From positions 1-33,804 of the forward strand of contig JAIECJ010000065.1 in NCBI GenBank assembly GCA_029068555.1: a stretch of DNA of 33,804 nucleotides, written 5' to 3'. This DNA is from Lachnospiraceae bacterium. GTDB lineage: Bacteria > Bacillota > Clostridia > Lachnospirales > Lachnospiraceae. The position numbers and the translations under genes were made by a program. This document shows positions 1 through 9,011 of the stretch, piece after piece; the stretch's first letter is position 1, and the number at the start of each line of letters is the position of its first letter. The notes beneath the pieces were generated by a model. The model did not search any database. It was not told the origin of the DNA and saw nothing but the letters and a program-made list of their open reading frames with translations.

Positions 1-22
1 GAGGTGTGAATTATAACAGATT

Positions 23-97
23 TTGCACACAAAATGCTAAAGGGCAAGCATTTTGGCGCATGATTCCCACTACTTTGATGTAGGCGTGAACAGTAAC
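23..97 (-). repeat. R3 dispersed repeat, left copy
   Basis: The 75 nt here are nearly identical to the reverse complement of the last 75 nt of the window (33730-33804). A shorter copy lies at 22308-22366. Each full copy carries the stem CAAAATGCT/AGCATTTTG and a second conserved part around ACTACTTTG. There is no coding potential. It is probably a small mobile or REP-like element. Confidence 0.8.
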
Positions 98-412
98 CGG
101 CAAAAAAATATTATAGATGTGTTCCGAATGTGAAACTATATACTTTATGCTAAACAAACACAAAATAGAACAAATTCCGGTTAAAATATTAATCTTTTTG
201 TGACAGCACCGATATAACTTATGTATACGTTAAAAATGTATAAAAATATTCACATTTATCGTGTTAAAGTTGTTCCCTTTACCAAAAATGTATGCTATAA
301 TAAATCAGGGTCTGCTTTTATGCAAAAACGATTATAATCCGACAAATTTTGGACTGTAATTGTATACCGTAACTTATGCAAAACCCATTATTAAGCAATT
401 AGGGGTGACGAC
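98..412 (+). promoter_or_regulatory. Leader and promoter region of glgC
   Basis: This AT-rich stretch holds no gene. An extended -10 box, TGCTATAAT, lies at 293-301. A weak -35 candidate (TTCCCT, 273-278) is 17 nt upstream, as is usual when the TG extension is present. Transcription would start near 308 and leave a leader of about 105 nt before glgC. The glgC ribosome site AGGGGTG is at 401-407. I see no recognisable riboswitch. Confidence 0.5.
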
Positions 413-1681
413 ATGATTAAAAAAGAGATGATTGCCATGCTTTTGGCAGGTGGACAGGGCTCAAGACTGGGTGTCCTGACATCGAAAATGGCGAAACCGG
501 CGGTTGCTTTCGGAGGAAAATACAGAATTATTGATTTTCCGCTCAGCAACTGTATTAATTCCGGTATTGACACAGTCGGAGTGCTTACACAGTATCAGCC
601 GTTGAAGCTGAACACACATATCGGTATCGGTATCCCATGGGATTTGGACCGCAATGTCGGCGGGGTGACAGTATTACCGCCGTATGAGAAAAGCAGTGAG
701 AGTGAATGGTACACGGGAACTGCAAACGCTATTTTTCAGAATCTTGAGTATATGGAGAACTACAATCCGGACTATGTGCTTATCCTTTCGGGCGACCATA
801 TCTACAAGATGGATTATGAAGTGATGCTTGATTTCCACAAGGAAAGTGGTTCGGAGGTAACCATAGCATCCATGCCTGTGCCAATTGATGAAGCAAAACG
901 GTTCGGCATTGTTATTACGGATGAGAATAAGAAAATAATTGACTTTGAAGAAAAACCTGAGAAGCCAAGAAGCAATCTGGCTTCGATGGGAATTTACATA
1001 TTTAACTGGAAAACGCTCAAAGATGCGCTTTTGGCGAAAGCAGACCAGCCTGCACTTGATTTTGGAAAGCATGTCATTCCATACTGTCATGAGAAAGGAT
1101 GCCCGATGTACTCCTATGAGTTTAACGGCTACTGGAAAGATGTCGGAACGCTTAGTTCATACTGGGAAGCAAACATGGAGCTGATTGACATTGTTCCGGA
1201 ATTTAATCTCTATGAGGAGTACTGGAAGATTTATACGAAGAGCGAGGTTCTTCCTCCACAGTATATTGCGCCTGACAGTGTGATTGAGCGCTGTATTATC
1301 GGTGAGGGTTCGGAAATATATGGACAGGTTTATAATTCTGTTATCGGTTGCGGCGTCACGATAGGAGAGGGTACTGTTGTGCGCAATTCCATTATCATGA
1401 ACCAGACACAGATTGGCGACAAGTGTGTGATTGAGAAGGCTATCATAGATGAATATTCACAGATTGGCAGCAATACGCAGATTGGCACGCTCCCTGAAAA
1501 GGAAAACGAAACAAGACCTGATATCTACAATAGCGGACTGGTTACAATCGGTGAGAAATCAGTCGTTCCCGCCAATGTCAAAGTGGGTAAAAACGCTGTG
1601 GTTTTTGGTGAAACCGAAGTGGCAGATTATCCAGGAGGCATTTTGGACAGCGGCAAGACATTGATAAAGGTGGGCGATTAG
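413..1681 (+). CDS. glgC: Glucose-1-phosphate adenylyltransferase, catalytic subunit GlgC
   Basis: It makes ADP-glucose and pyrophosphate from ATP and glucose-1-phosphate, the committed step of bacterial glycogen synthesis. The 422-residue length is normal. The N-terminal nucleotidyltransferase loop reads [14 protein letters not shown], followed by [20 protein letters not shown], where lysine, glycine and arginine contact nucleotide and sugar. The [11 protein letters not shown] metal-binding motif is near residue 125, and the sugar-phosphate segments FEEKP and GYWKDVGT follow. The C-terminal ~130 residues form isoleucine-rich hexapeptide repeats of a left-handed beta-helix. ATG 413 follows AGGGGTG by 5 nt. 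It lies directly upstream of glgD, with which the Firmicutes enzyme forms a hetero-oligomer. Two hairpins separate the genes. Confidence 0.97.
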   Translation: MIKKEMIAMLLAGGQGSRLGVLTSKMAKPAVAFGGKYRIIDFPLSNCINSGIDTVGVLTQYQPLKLNTHIGIGIPWDLDRNVGGVTVLPPYEKSSESEWYTGTANAIFQNLEYMENYNPDYVLILSGDHIYKMDYEVMLDFHKESGSEVTIASMPVPIDEAKRFGIVITDENKKIIDFEEKPEKPRSNLASMGIYIFNWKTLKDALLAKADQPALDFGKHVIPYCHEKGCPMYSYEFNGYWKDVGTLSSYWEANMELIDIVPEFNLYEEYWKIYTKSEVLPPQYIAPDSVIERCIIGEGSEIYGQVYNSVIGCGVTIGEGTVVRNSIIMNQTQIGDKCVIEKAIIDEYSQIGSNTQIGTLPEKENETRPDIYNSGLVTIGEKSVVPANVKVGKNAVVFGETEVADYPGGILDSGKTLIKVGD

Positions 1682-1744
1682 CACGAAAAAAACATATGTA
1701 GCAGTTTTTTCGTGCGGCAAATTTGAGCGTGTGCTCAAATTTGC
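1681..1744 (+). terminator. Double hairpin between glgC and glgD
   Basis: The first hairpin starts at the glgC stop: GCACGAAAAAAC pairs with GTTTTTTCGTGC (1681-1715). The second is a perfect 12-bp stem, GCAAATTTGAGC/GCTCAAATTTGC, with a GTGT loop (1717-1744). Neither has a T-run beyond the stem. They may act as a processing or mRNA-stability element, or partial attenuator, that sets the GlgC:GlgD ratio rather than as a full terminator. Confidence 0.5.
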
Positions 1745-1770
1745 TGAAATAGCGAGAATGGAGAGGGAAA

Positions 1771-2889
1771 ATGAGAGCATTAGGTATTGTATTGGCGGGA
1801 GGAAACAGCAGGAAGATGGGAGAGCTTTCTCACAAGAGGGCGATTTCAGCCATGCCGATAGCAGGAAGTTATAGAAGTATTGATTTTGTGTTGAGTAACA
1901 TGTCCAACTCACATATTCAGAAGGTTGCTGTCATCACACAATATAATTCGAGAAGCCTTCATGAGCATTTAAGCTCATCAAAATGGTGGGATTTCGGACG
2001 TAAACAGGGAGGTCTGTATACCTTTACACCGACGGTCACCCCTGACAATAGCAACTGGTATCAGGGAACAGCGGACAGTATTTATCAGAATCTCCTGTTT
2101 TTAAAGAGAAGTCATGAACCATATGTAGTGATCGCGACAGGCGACTGTGTGTACAAGATGGATTTCAATAAAGTTTTGGAGTATCACATTGCAAAAAAGG
2201 CGGATATCACTGTTGTCGTAAAGGAGATGCCTGAAGATGCAGATGTGGACAGATACGGCGTTGTCAGAATGAATGATGACGGACGTATTGAGGAGTTCGA
2301 GGAGAAGCCTATGGTGGCAAAATCAAAGACTGTGTCATGCGGCATCTATGTCATCAGACGCAGACAGCTCATCGAACTGATTGAGAAGAGCGCTGAGGAA
2401 GGAAGGCACGATCTGGTGCAGGATATCCTTATCCGCTATAAAGATTTAAAGCGAATATACGGGTACAAGATTGAATCTTATTGGAGAAATATTGCAACCG
2501 TAGAGGACTACTATGGTACCAATATGGATTTCCTTAAAAAGGATATCCGAAATTATTTCTTCAAGCAGTATCCGGATGTATATTCAAAAGTTGACGACCT
2601 GCCGCCCGCAAAATATAATCCGGGATCCCGGGTTCGGAACAGCCTGATTTCAAGCGGCTGTATTATAAACGGGACGGTAGAGAATTCCATCCTGTTCAAG
2701 GAGGTATTCGTCGGAAACAACTGTACCATTAAAAACTCCATCATTTTAAATGACGTGTATCTAGGCGATAACACCCACATTGAAAACTGTATTGTAGAGA
2801 GCCGTGATACGATTCGGGCAAATTCGCACCACGTCGGGGAAACCGGCATTAAAGTTGTGGTGGAAAAAAATGAGCGGTATGTTCTTTAA
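1771..2889 (+). CDS. glgD: Glucose-1-phosphate adenylyltransferase-like subunit GlgD
   Basis: This 372-residue GlgC paralogue begins MRALGIVLAGGNSRKMGEL. Compared with GlgC, the phosphate-binding loop is altered (GGNSRKMGELS instead of [11 protein letters not shown]) and the GDH motif reads GDCVYKMDF. In studied Firmicutes, GlgD is a poorly active or inactive subunit that stimulates GlgC in a mixed tetramer; I infer the same role here. A hexapeptide beta-helix fills the C-terminal third (for example NSILFKEVFVGNNCTIKNS). The start follows GGAGAGGG at 1759-1766. It lies 89 nt downstream of glgC and 48 nt upstream of spoVG, so the three genes may share a transcript. Confidence 0.95.
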   Translation: MRALGIVLAGGNSRKMGELSHKRAISAMPIAGSYRSIDFVLSNMSNSHIQKVAVITQYNSRSLHEHLSSSKWWDFGRKQGGLYTFTPTVTPDNSNWYQGTADSIYQNLLFLKRSHEPYVVIATGDCVYKMDFNKVLEYHIAKKADITVVVKEMPEDADVDRYGVVRMNDDGRIEEFEEKPMVAKSKTVSCGIYVIRRRQLIELIEKSAEEGRHDLVQDILIRYKDLKRIYGYKIESYWRNIATVEDYYGTNMDFLKKDIRNYFFKQYPDVYSKVDDLPPAKYNPGSRVRNSLISSGCIINGTVENSILFKEVFVGNNCTIKNSIILNDVYLGDNTHIENCIVESRDTIRANSHHVGETGIKVVVEKNERYVL

Positions 2890-2937
2890 TGTACAACAAT
2901 AAACAAAGTGAAAGACTTGCAAAAGGGGGACAAAAGA

Positions 2938-3213
2938 ATGAGAATAACAGATGTTCGCGTTCGCAAAATAACAAAAGAGGGCAAAATGAAAGCAGTAGTT
3001 TCTATTACGCTTGATGATGAATTTGTAGTTCATGACATCAAGGTCATCGAGGGTGAAAAGGGTCTTTTCATCGCGATGCCAAGCAAGAAATCTGCGGATG
3101 GAGAGTACAGGGATATTGCTCATCCAATCAATTCCAATACAAGAGATACGATCCAGAAAACGATTCTCGAAAGCTATGAGAAAGCACTCTTGGAGCCAGA
3201 CGAGGAAGTTTAG
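2938..3213 (+). CDS. spoVG: RNA/DNA-binding regulator SpoVG
   Basis: SpoVG is a small global regulator that binds nucleic acid; in Bacillus it affects asymmetric division and cortex formation, in other Firmicutes capsule and virulence genes. The 91 residues align by eye with Bacillus SpoVG along their whole length: [10 protein letters not shown], then [18 protein letters not shown], then FIAMPSKK and [11 protein letters not shown] chose ATG 2938 because AAGGGGGA lies 8 nt upstream and the protein then starts exactly like the family; the longer frame from 2908 adds ten unrelated residues. A strong terminator follows. Confidence 0.96.
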   Translation: MRITDVRVRKITKEGKMKAVVSITLDDEFVVHDIKVIEGEKGLFIAMPSKKSADGEYRDIAHPINSNTRDTIQKTILESYEKALLEPDEEV

Positions 3214-3242
3214 GATTATTAATATTTATGAAATGTGGGTAA

Positions 3243-3275
3243 AAAAGCCATCCTTCACAGTGGATGGCTTTTGTT
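3243..3275 (+). terminator. Rho-independent terminator after spoVG
   Basis: A perfect 11-bp stem, AAAAGCCATCC (3243-3253) with GGATGGCTTTT (3262-3272), has an 8-nt loop and is followed by GTTT. It ends the glgC-glgD-spoVG unit. A weaker hairpin, ACAGCG/CGCTGT then TTTTT, follows at 3295-3325, just ahead of the next gene. Confidence 0.85.
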
Positions 3276-3342
3276 TGCCTTATAGAAAATTGCGACAGCG
3301 AAAGAGGAATGCGACGCTGTTTTTATAGGAGATGGGGTACTA

Positions 3343-4542
3343 ATGAAAAAGCGACACTTTCACATGCGGCAGCGCATGATGGTATGTATAGGATCTGTAT
3401 TGTTGTTATGGATATGTCCGGGTATTTTTGACGGCCATTTGGGCAGTGCTGTGGCAAAAGAGCAGGGAGATTTGGCGCTGCACGAAATTTTTGACAAGGA
3501 TGACAGGCTGGAGTTGCTTGAAGCAGATGATGAGAGACATAGTCCGGTCAACAGGCATCTATATAACCAGTATTGGGCGATTCAGCACAGATATTCAGAG
3601 GAAGAAATGGCCGAGTGGACACACGCAGTTTTTGACAAGAAAAATCGTATGTGTTATGCGCTGGGGTATTCTGCCAGTATACTCAGCGGCAGGAGAAGTT
3701 ACTGTGAAGAACGGGTTTATGAGTGGGATGACAAGGCGCATACCTGCCGTGAGATTGAATATAAATCGACCAGCGTGCCATATGGAACAGGCTATTATGT
3801 AGGGCACCGTTATATGTATCGCGTCAGCAATTACCAGTTTTCAAAAGATGGCAAGATTCTCTCGCAGATTGCCTACAGCCGCGAGATTGGTTCTGACCAG
3901 TTTGGTTACTCGGAGGAACTGTTTTTTAAAAACGGATACCAGGCAGAGTATGATGGGGAGCGGCTGATGGAGGAGCTGTGGTGTGTCGACTATTGGGGAT
4001 CAAATGAAACAGGGGCGTGGCAGTACTGTGTATACCAGTATGATGATGCCGATAACTGTATACTGAAAGTAATTACGACAGAGGACCACATAACGCTTCA
4101 CTGTTATGAGTATGATGAAAAAGGCAGTCTGTCAGGCGAGTATGGGTATCTTGTCAAAAAGGACTGGGAGCTGGAATGTGAAGACGGGAGTGTGATTTAT
4201 TTCCGCCCTGAATGGCAAAAGCCAGCTGTAAAAAAGGTAGCGGCGGACAAGACGACGGTGAAAGAACTATATTATTTTAAAGTAACAGATATGGGGCAGC
4301 AGCATTATATGATGCCGGAGGACGTGGAGGATACGGTAGTTGACCACAAGTATATAGTGCGGCCAGGCGACTGCCTTCGCAATATCGCGTATAAATATTA
4401 CGGGGATGCGTCATATTACAGCCTTTTGTACCGTTTAAACAGGGATGTTATCGGTCCGGATGAAAATTTGATTCTGACTGGTATGCGCCTGGTGATGCCG
4501 GAAGTGGGCAGTGAAAGGGATACCAAAGTGGATTGGGAATAG
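3343..4542 (+). CDS. Secreted or anchored protein with C-terminal LysM domain
   Basis: The 399-residue protein has a basic N-terminus (MKKRHFHMRQR), a hydrophobic core near residues 13-30 and a likely signal-peptidase site around SAVAKEQ, so it should be exported. The middle (about residues 50-320) is rich in Tyr, Trp, Asp and Glu, with repeated YxYDE/D patterns such as YQYDDADN and YEYDEKGS that hint at short beta repeats. I recognise no enzyme. The C-terminus holds one LysM peptidoglycan-binding module (YIVRPGDCLRNIAYKYYGD to GMRLVMPEV, about residues 341-391). The gene has its own ribosome site (AGGAG, 3327-3331). A cell-wall role is inferred from LysM only. Confidence 0.85.
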   Translation: MKKRHFHMRQRMMVCIGSVLLLWICPGIFDGHLGSAVAKEQGDLALHEIFDKDDRLELLEADDERHSPVNRHLYNQYWAIQHRYSEEEMAEWTHAVFDKKNRMCYALGYSASILSGRRSYCEERVYEWDDKAHTCREIEYKSTSVPYGTGYYVGHRYMYRVSNYQFSKDGKILSQIAYSREIGSDQFGYSEELFFKNGYQAEYDGERLMEELWCVDYWGSNETGAWQYCVYQYDDADNCILKVITTEDHITLHCYEYDEKGSLSGEYGYLVKKDWELECEDGSVIYFRPEWQKPAVKKVAADKTTVKELYYFKVTDMGQQHYMMPEDVEDTVVDHKYIVRPGDCLRNIAYKYYGDASYYSLLYRLNRDVIGPDENLILTGMRLVMPEVGSERDTKVDWE

Positions 4543-4564
4543 GTGTGCGGAGGTATGGAATAAA

Positions 4565-4744
4565 ATGGGAAGTTCAAATTGTGACACTTGTGCATATAAT
4601 GTATATGACGAGCAAGACGAATGTTATTATTGCGAAGCGAATATGGACGAGGACGACATGGTGCGCATGATGGAGCGGCATTATAAGGAGTGTCCTTATT
4701 ATAGAAACGGTGACGAGTATGCAGTGGTTAAAAAACAGATTTAA
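4565..4744 (+). CDS. Small cysteine-rich acidic protein
   Basis: This 59-residue protein has six cysteines: CDTCAYNVYDEQDECYYC is two CxxC pairs 11 residues apart, and another Cys lies near ECPYY. That spacing suits a small zinc-binding fold. ATG 4565 follows CGGAGGT by 10 nt; the longer frame from 4511 overlaps the LysM gene and reads through this ribosome site. I recall similar short proteins annotated as domains of unknown function (possibly DUF6472) in Lachnospiraceae, which I could not check. Its stop lies 55 nt before the pth start, consistent with co-transcription. Function unknown. Confidence 0.75.
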   Translation: MGSSNCDTCAYNVYDEQDECYYCEANMDEDDMVRMMERHYKECPYYRNGDEYAVVKKQI

Positions 4745-4799
4745 GGCTCTGGACAGATTTTGGGGCAGGGGTAAGGAAGAAAACGCAGAGGATGGAAAG

Positions 4800-5378
4800 A
4801 TGGTTATCATAGCAGGACTAGGAAATCCCACAAGGGAATACGAAAATACAAGGCATAATATTGGATTTATGGCGATTGACGCGCTTGCAGACAAATACAA
4901 CATCAGTGTGATGGACTGTAAACACAAGGCGCTGATTGGGAAGGGAATGATGAATGGCACAAAGGTGGTGCTGGTGAAGCCACTCACATATATGAATCTT
5001 AGCGGAGAAGCAATCCGCGCTGTGGCAGATTATTACAAAGTGGATGCACAGAGCGAACTGATTGTAATATATGATGATGTGAGTCTCGATGTGGGGCAGC
5101 TGCGTATACGCAAGAAGGGCAGTGCGGGCGGGCACAACGGCATCAAGAATATTATCGCAAATCTGGGGAATGACACGTTTATGCGCATCAAGATTGGTGT
5201 TGGCGAGAAGCCGAAAGGGTACGACCTGGCGGATTACGTGCTTGGTCATTTCAGCAAGGATGAACTTGTGGTAATGAATGAGAGCCTTGAGAAAGTGGAC
5301 GGAGCAGTGAACCTGATGCTTGCGGACAAGGTTGACGAGGCGATGAATCAGTATAATAAAAAGTCAAAAGGTGAGTAG
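4800..5378 (+). CDS. pth: Peptidyl-tRNA hydrolase
   Basis: Pth cleaves peptidyl-tRNAs released from stalled ribosomes and recycles tRNA; the Bacillus homologue is spoVC. The 192 residues begin MVIIAGLGNPTREYENTRHN, with the substrate-binding Asn of GLGNP and the catalytic His of TRHNIGF. VIYDDVSLD carries the conserved Asp, and GGHNGIKNI the second Asn. I chose ATG 4800 because it matches the family start and AGAGG lies 9 nt upstream. An in-frame ATG at 4719 would add a basic 27-residue extension overlapping the preceding gene. The next gene, mfd, starts 3 nt after the stop, so the two are surely co-transcribed. Confidence 0.96.
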   Translation: MVIIAGLGNPTREYENTRHNIGFMAIDALADKYNISVMDCKHKALIGKGMMNGTKVVLVKPLTYMNLSGEAIRAVADYYKVDAQSELIVIYDDVSLDVGQLRIRKKGSAGGHNGIKNIIANLGNDTFMRIKIGVGEKPKGYDLADYVLGHFSKDELVVMNESLEKVDGAVNLMLADKVDEAMNQYNKKSKGE

Positions 5379-5380
5379 AT

Positions 5381-8300
5381 ATGAACACATTATTGGCACC
5401 GCTCAGGGAGCTTGGCGAGTACGAAGATATTGTAAAGGCTCTGAATAAAAAGAGCGGAAAAGTAAGCATAAGCGGCTGTGTGGATTCGCAGAAGCTTCAC
5501 ATGGTATTTGGCACTGACAAGGACTATGAGGTGAAGCTGATTGTGACATACAGCGATATCAAGGCAAGAGAGCTTCTCGAGGACTGCCGCCTGTACTGCC
5601 GTGAGTCGTATTTTTATCCGGCAAAGGATTTGATTTTTTATCAGGCGGACGTGCACGGCAACCAGCTGGCGAAAGAGCGCATCGAGGTGCAGCGCAGGAT
5701 TCTCGAGGGCAATCCGGTCACTATCGTCACCACTTTTGCAGCCCTTATGGCACACCAGCTGCCACTGTCAGTTTTAGAGGACAACATTATCTGCATCGAC
5801 AAGGACAGTCTTATCGAGGAGCGCGCACTTGCGCGTAAGCTTGTGGCGATGGGATATGAGAAAAATTATCAGGTTGAGGCGCCGGGGCAGTTTTCGATAC
5901 GCGGCGGAATTTTTGATATTTTTGACCTTACTTCCGAGAATCCTGTCCGAATCGAGCTGTGGGGGGATGAGATTGAGTCAATCCGCTCGTTTGATGTGCT
6001 AAGCCAGCGTTCCATTGAAGAAAATATGACACAAGTGTCAATTTATCCGGCGGCGGAGCTGATATTGTCACAGTCTGTACTTGATGCAGGATTTCGCAGG
6101 ATTGAGAAGGACTGTAAGGAACAGGCGAAGCATTTCAGGGAGCAGACAAAGCCGGAGGAAGCGCACAGGCTGGAAACAGCAGTGCGCGATTTGACAGAGC
6201 AGGTAATACAGTTCCAGAGTCTTGTCAACCTGGACAGCTATATCAACTATTTTTATGAGGACACGATGTCCTTTCTCGATTTGTTCAGCGGCAGGCAGTG
6301 CTGCGTCTATCTCGATGAGCCGCTCCGCATTGAGGAACATGCAAGGGCTGTGGAGCTGGAATTTCGCGAGAGCATGACAAACCGGGCAGAAAAGGGGTAT
6401 ATCCTGCCACGGCAGATGGAAGTGCTTTTTCCCGTGCAGGAGATTATGGCGCGGCTGGAAAATGAGCGCATTCTTGCACTTTCTACCATGGAGTTCAAGG
6501 GATTTGGCATCAAGTTTGCAAACCGGTTTGGCATCAATGCGAGAAATATTTCTTCTTACAACAGCAGCTTCGCAGAGCTGGTAAAAGACTTAAACCATTT
6601 TAAAAAGCATGGCTATCGGGTGCTGGTGCTGTCAGCATCTGCGACGCGCGCGAAACGTCTTGCCACGGATTTTATGGACGAGGGACTTGTCGCCTTTTAC
6701 TCGGAGGATTCAGACAGGACATTGCAGTCAGGTGAAATCATGACCTATCACGGTTCTGTCCTGAAGGGATTTGAGTACCCGCTGTTAAAATTCGTCGTGA
6801 TTTCAGAGACAGACATTTTTGGGAAACAGCAGCGCAAAAAGAAGAAAAAGGTATATGAAGGACAGAAAATCCGGGATTTTTCGGATCTCAAGGTAGGAGA
6901 TTACGTTGTGCACGAGAATCATGGTCTCGGCGTCTATAAGGGAATCGAAAAAGTTGAGGTCGACAAGGTAGTCAAGGATTATATCAAGATAGAGTACCGT
7001 GACGGCGGTAACCTGTATGTTCTTGCAACCGGGCTGGATGTGATTCAGAAATATGCCTCATCGGACGCGGCGAAAAAACCGAAGCTGAACAAGCTTGGCA
7101 CGCAGGAGTGGGTAAAGACGAAGTCAAGGGTAAAGACTGCTGTTAACGAGGTGGCAAAAGACCTTGTGGAGCTGTATGCTGTCCGTCAGCAGAAGCAGGG
7201 CTTTAGCTTCAGCAGGGACACTGTGTGGCAGCAGGAGTTTGAGGAAATGTTTCCTTTTGAGGAGACAGGCGATCAGCTGCTTGCCATCGAGGCGACAAAA
7301 AGTGATATGGAGAGCGTACGCATTATGGACCGTCTGATTTGCGGCGATGTAGGTTACGGCAAGACAGAGATTGCTATACGCGCCGCGTTCAAGGCAGTTC
7401 AGGACGGCAAGCAGGTTGCATATCTGGTGCCGACGACCATTCTTGCGCAGCAGCATTACAATACATTCATGCAGCGTATGAAAGACTTTCCAGTGCGCAT
7501 TGAGATGATGTCGCGCTTCCGGACTGCAGGAGAGATGAAAAAAACAGTTGAAGGCCTGAAAAAGGGTCTCGTAGATATTGTAATCGGCACGCACAGGCTT
7601 CTTTCGCCAGATGTCATATACAAAGATCTGGGGCTTCTGGTGATTGACGAGGAGCAGCGTTTTGGTGTGCGCCACAAGGAGAAGATTAAGCAGATTAAGG
7701 ATGATGTGGATGTGCTGACACTGACTGCGACGCCGATTCCGCGGACGCTTCACATGAGCCTTGTGGGAATCCGCGATATGAGTGTGCTGGAGGAGGCGCC
7801 GGGCGAGCGCCAGCCGATACAGACTTATGTTATGGAATACAATGAGGAGATGGTGCGTGAGGCGATTGTGCGTGAGCTGTCCAGACAGGGGCAGGTATAT
7901 TATGTGTATAACCGTGTCAATAACATTGAGGATATCACCAGTCAGGTTGCGCATCTTGTGCCGGAGGCGAGTGTCGCATATGCACATGGTCAGATGAAGG
8001 AACACGAGCTTGAGAAGATTATGTTTAACTTTATCAATGGCGACATTGATGTTCTGGTGGCGACGACCATTATAGAGACAGGGCTGGATATTTCCAATGT
8101 CAATACCATGATAATCCATGATTCAGACGCGATGGGCCTATCCCAGCTCTATCAGCTGCGGGGACGTGTGGGACGTTCTAACCGCACGTCGTATGCTTTT
8201 TTGATGTACAAAAAGGATAAGATGCTTAAGGAGGTGGCTGAGAAGCGGCTTCAGGCAATCCGTGAATTTACGGATTTGGGAAGCGGCTTTAAGATTGCCA

Positions 8301-8926
8301 TGCGCGACCTTGAAATCAGAGGAGCAGGGAATCTTCTGGGCGAGCGTCAGCATGGGCACATGGAGGCAGTCGGATATGACTTGTACTGTAAGATGCTGAA
8401 TGAGGCGGTCAAGACACTGAAAGGAGCGAAAAAGATAGATGAGGATTTTGGCACTTACGTTGATATGGATGTCGACGCATTTATCCCGCCGGAGTATATC
8501 GTGAACGAAGTCCAGAAGCTTGACATTTACAAGCGCATCGCAAGTCTTGAGAATGAGGCGGAGTGCGATGACATGAGAAAGGAACTGAAGGATCGTTTTG
8601 GAATGGTACCAAAGTCTGTCGAGAACCTGATACGGATATCGCTGATACGTGTCACGGCACACAAGCGGTATGTGACAGAAATTAAGGGAAAGGTTGGTCA
8701 GATAACGTTTCTGATGGAACCATATGCGCCAGTGCATGTCGAGCGGCTTCCGGAGCTGATGACAAAGTACAAGGGCGTTCTGGAATTTTCTGCGAAAGGT
8801 ACGCCGAATTTCGTGTTAAGATACAAAAAATATGGTCTGATAGAGAAGGAAGCGGAGCTTATGATGACATACACGAACAAAGTTCTGACAGATATGGCGG
8901 CGCTGTATGATGAGGCGCTGCCGTAA
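5381..8926 (+). CDS. mfd: Transcription-repair coupling factor Mfd
   Basis: Mfd removes RNA polymerase stalled at DNA lesions and recruits UvrA. The 1181 residues match the family's usual length. Order: UvrB-homology region (residues ~1-350, including QFSIRGGIFDIFDL), RNA-polymerase-interacting domain around FSDLKVGDYVVHENHGLGVY (~500-560), RecG-like translocase with Walker A GDVGYGKTE (~655) and DEEQ box VIDEEQRFGV (~756), motif III TLTATPIPRTLHMS, and motif VI QLRGRVGRSNRTSYAF. The TRG motif and C-terminal autoinhibitory domain follow. ATG 5381 follows AAAGGTGAG. The frame is intact throughout. Confidence 0.98.
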   Translation: MNTLLAPLRELGEYEDIVKALNKKSGKVSISGCVDSQKLHMVFGTDKDYEVKLIVTYSDIKARELLEDCRLYCRESYFYPAKDLIFYQADVHGNQLAKERIEVQRRILEGNPVTIVTTFAALMAHQLPLSVLEDNIICIDKDSLIEERALARKLVAMGYEKNYQVEAPGQFSIRGGIFDIFDLTSENPVRIELWGDEIESIRSFDVLSQRSIEENMTQVSIYPAAELILSQSVLDAGFRRIEKDCKEQAKHFREQTKPEEAHRLETAVRDLTEQVIQFQSLVNLDSYINYFYEDTMSFLDLFSGRQCCVYLDEPLRIEEHARAVELEFRESMTNRAEKGYILPRQMEVLFPVQEIMARLENERILALSTMEFKGFGIKFANRFGINARNISSYNSSFAELVKDLNHFKKHGYRVLVLSASATRAKRLATDFMDEGLVAFYSEDSDRTLQSGEIMTYHGSVLKGFEYPLLKFVVISETDIFGKQQRKKKKKVYEGQKIRDFSDLKVGDYVVHENHGLGVYKGIEKVEVDKVVKDYIKIEYRDGGNLYVLATGLDVIQKYASSDAAKKPKLNKLGTQEWVKTKSRVKTAVNEVAKDLVELYAVRQQKQGFSFSRDTVWQQEFEEMFPFEETGDQLLAIEATKSDMESVRIMDRLICGDVGYGKTEIAIRAAFKAVQDGKQVAYLVPTTILAQQHYNTFMQRMKDFPVRIEMMSRFRTAGEMKKTVEGLKKGLVDIVIGTHRLLSPDVIYKDLGLLVIDEEQRFGVRHKEKIKQIKDDVDVLTLTATPIPRTLHMSLVGIRDMSVLEEAPGERQPIQTYVMEYNEEMVREAIVRELSRQGQVYYVYNRVNNIEDITSQVAHLVPEASVAYAHGQMKEHELEKIMFNFINGDIDVLVATTIIETGLDISNVNTMIIHDSDAMGLSQLYQLRGRVGRSNRTSYAFLMYKKDKMLKEVAEKRLQAIREFTDLGSGFKIAMRDLEIRGAGNLLGERQHGHMEAVGYDLYCKMLNEAVKTLKGAKKIDEDFGTYVDMDVDAFIPPEYIVNEVQKLDIYKRIASLENEAECDDMRKELKDRFGMVPKSVENLIRISLIRVTAHKRYVTEIKGKVGQITFLMEPYAPVHVERLPELMTKYKGVLEFSAKGTPNFVLRYKKYGLIEKEAELMMTYTNKVLTDMAALYDEALP

Positions 8927-9011
8927 CGCAACCCTTTATGGCAATAGAGGCGGATACAGAATATGAAGGATAGAATACAAATATGTATGAAAGAATAAAG
9001 GAGGATTTTAT

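Noticed and set aside
7124-8119. Long 331-codon open frame on the minus strand within mfd
   Set aside because: It lies wholly inside the intact mfd gene, has a His/Leu/Arg-rich low-information content and no ribosome site or family motif.
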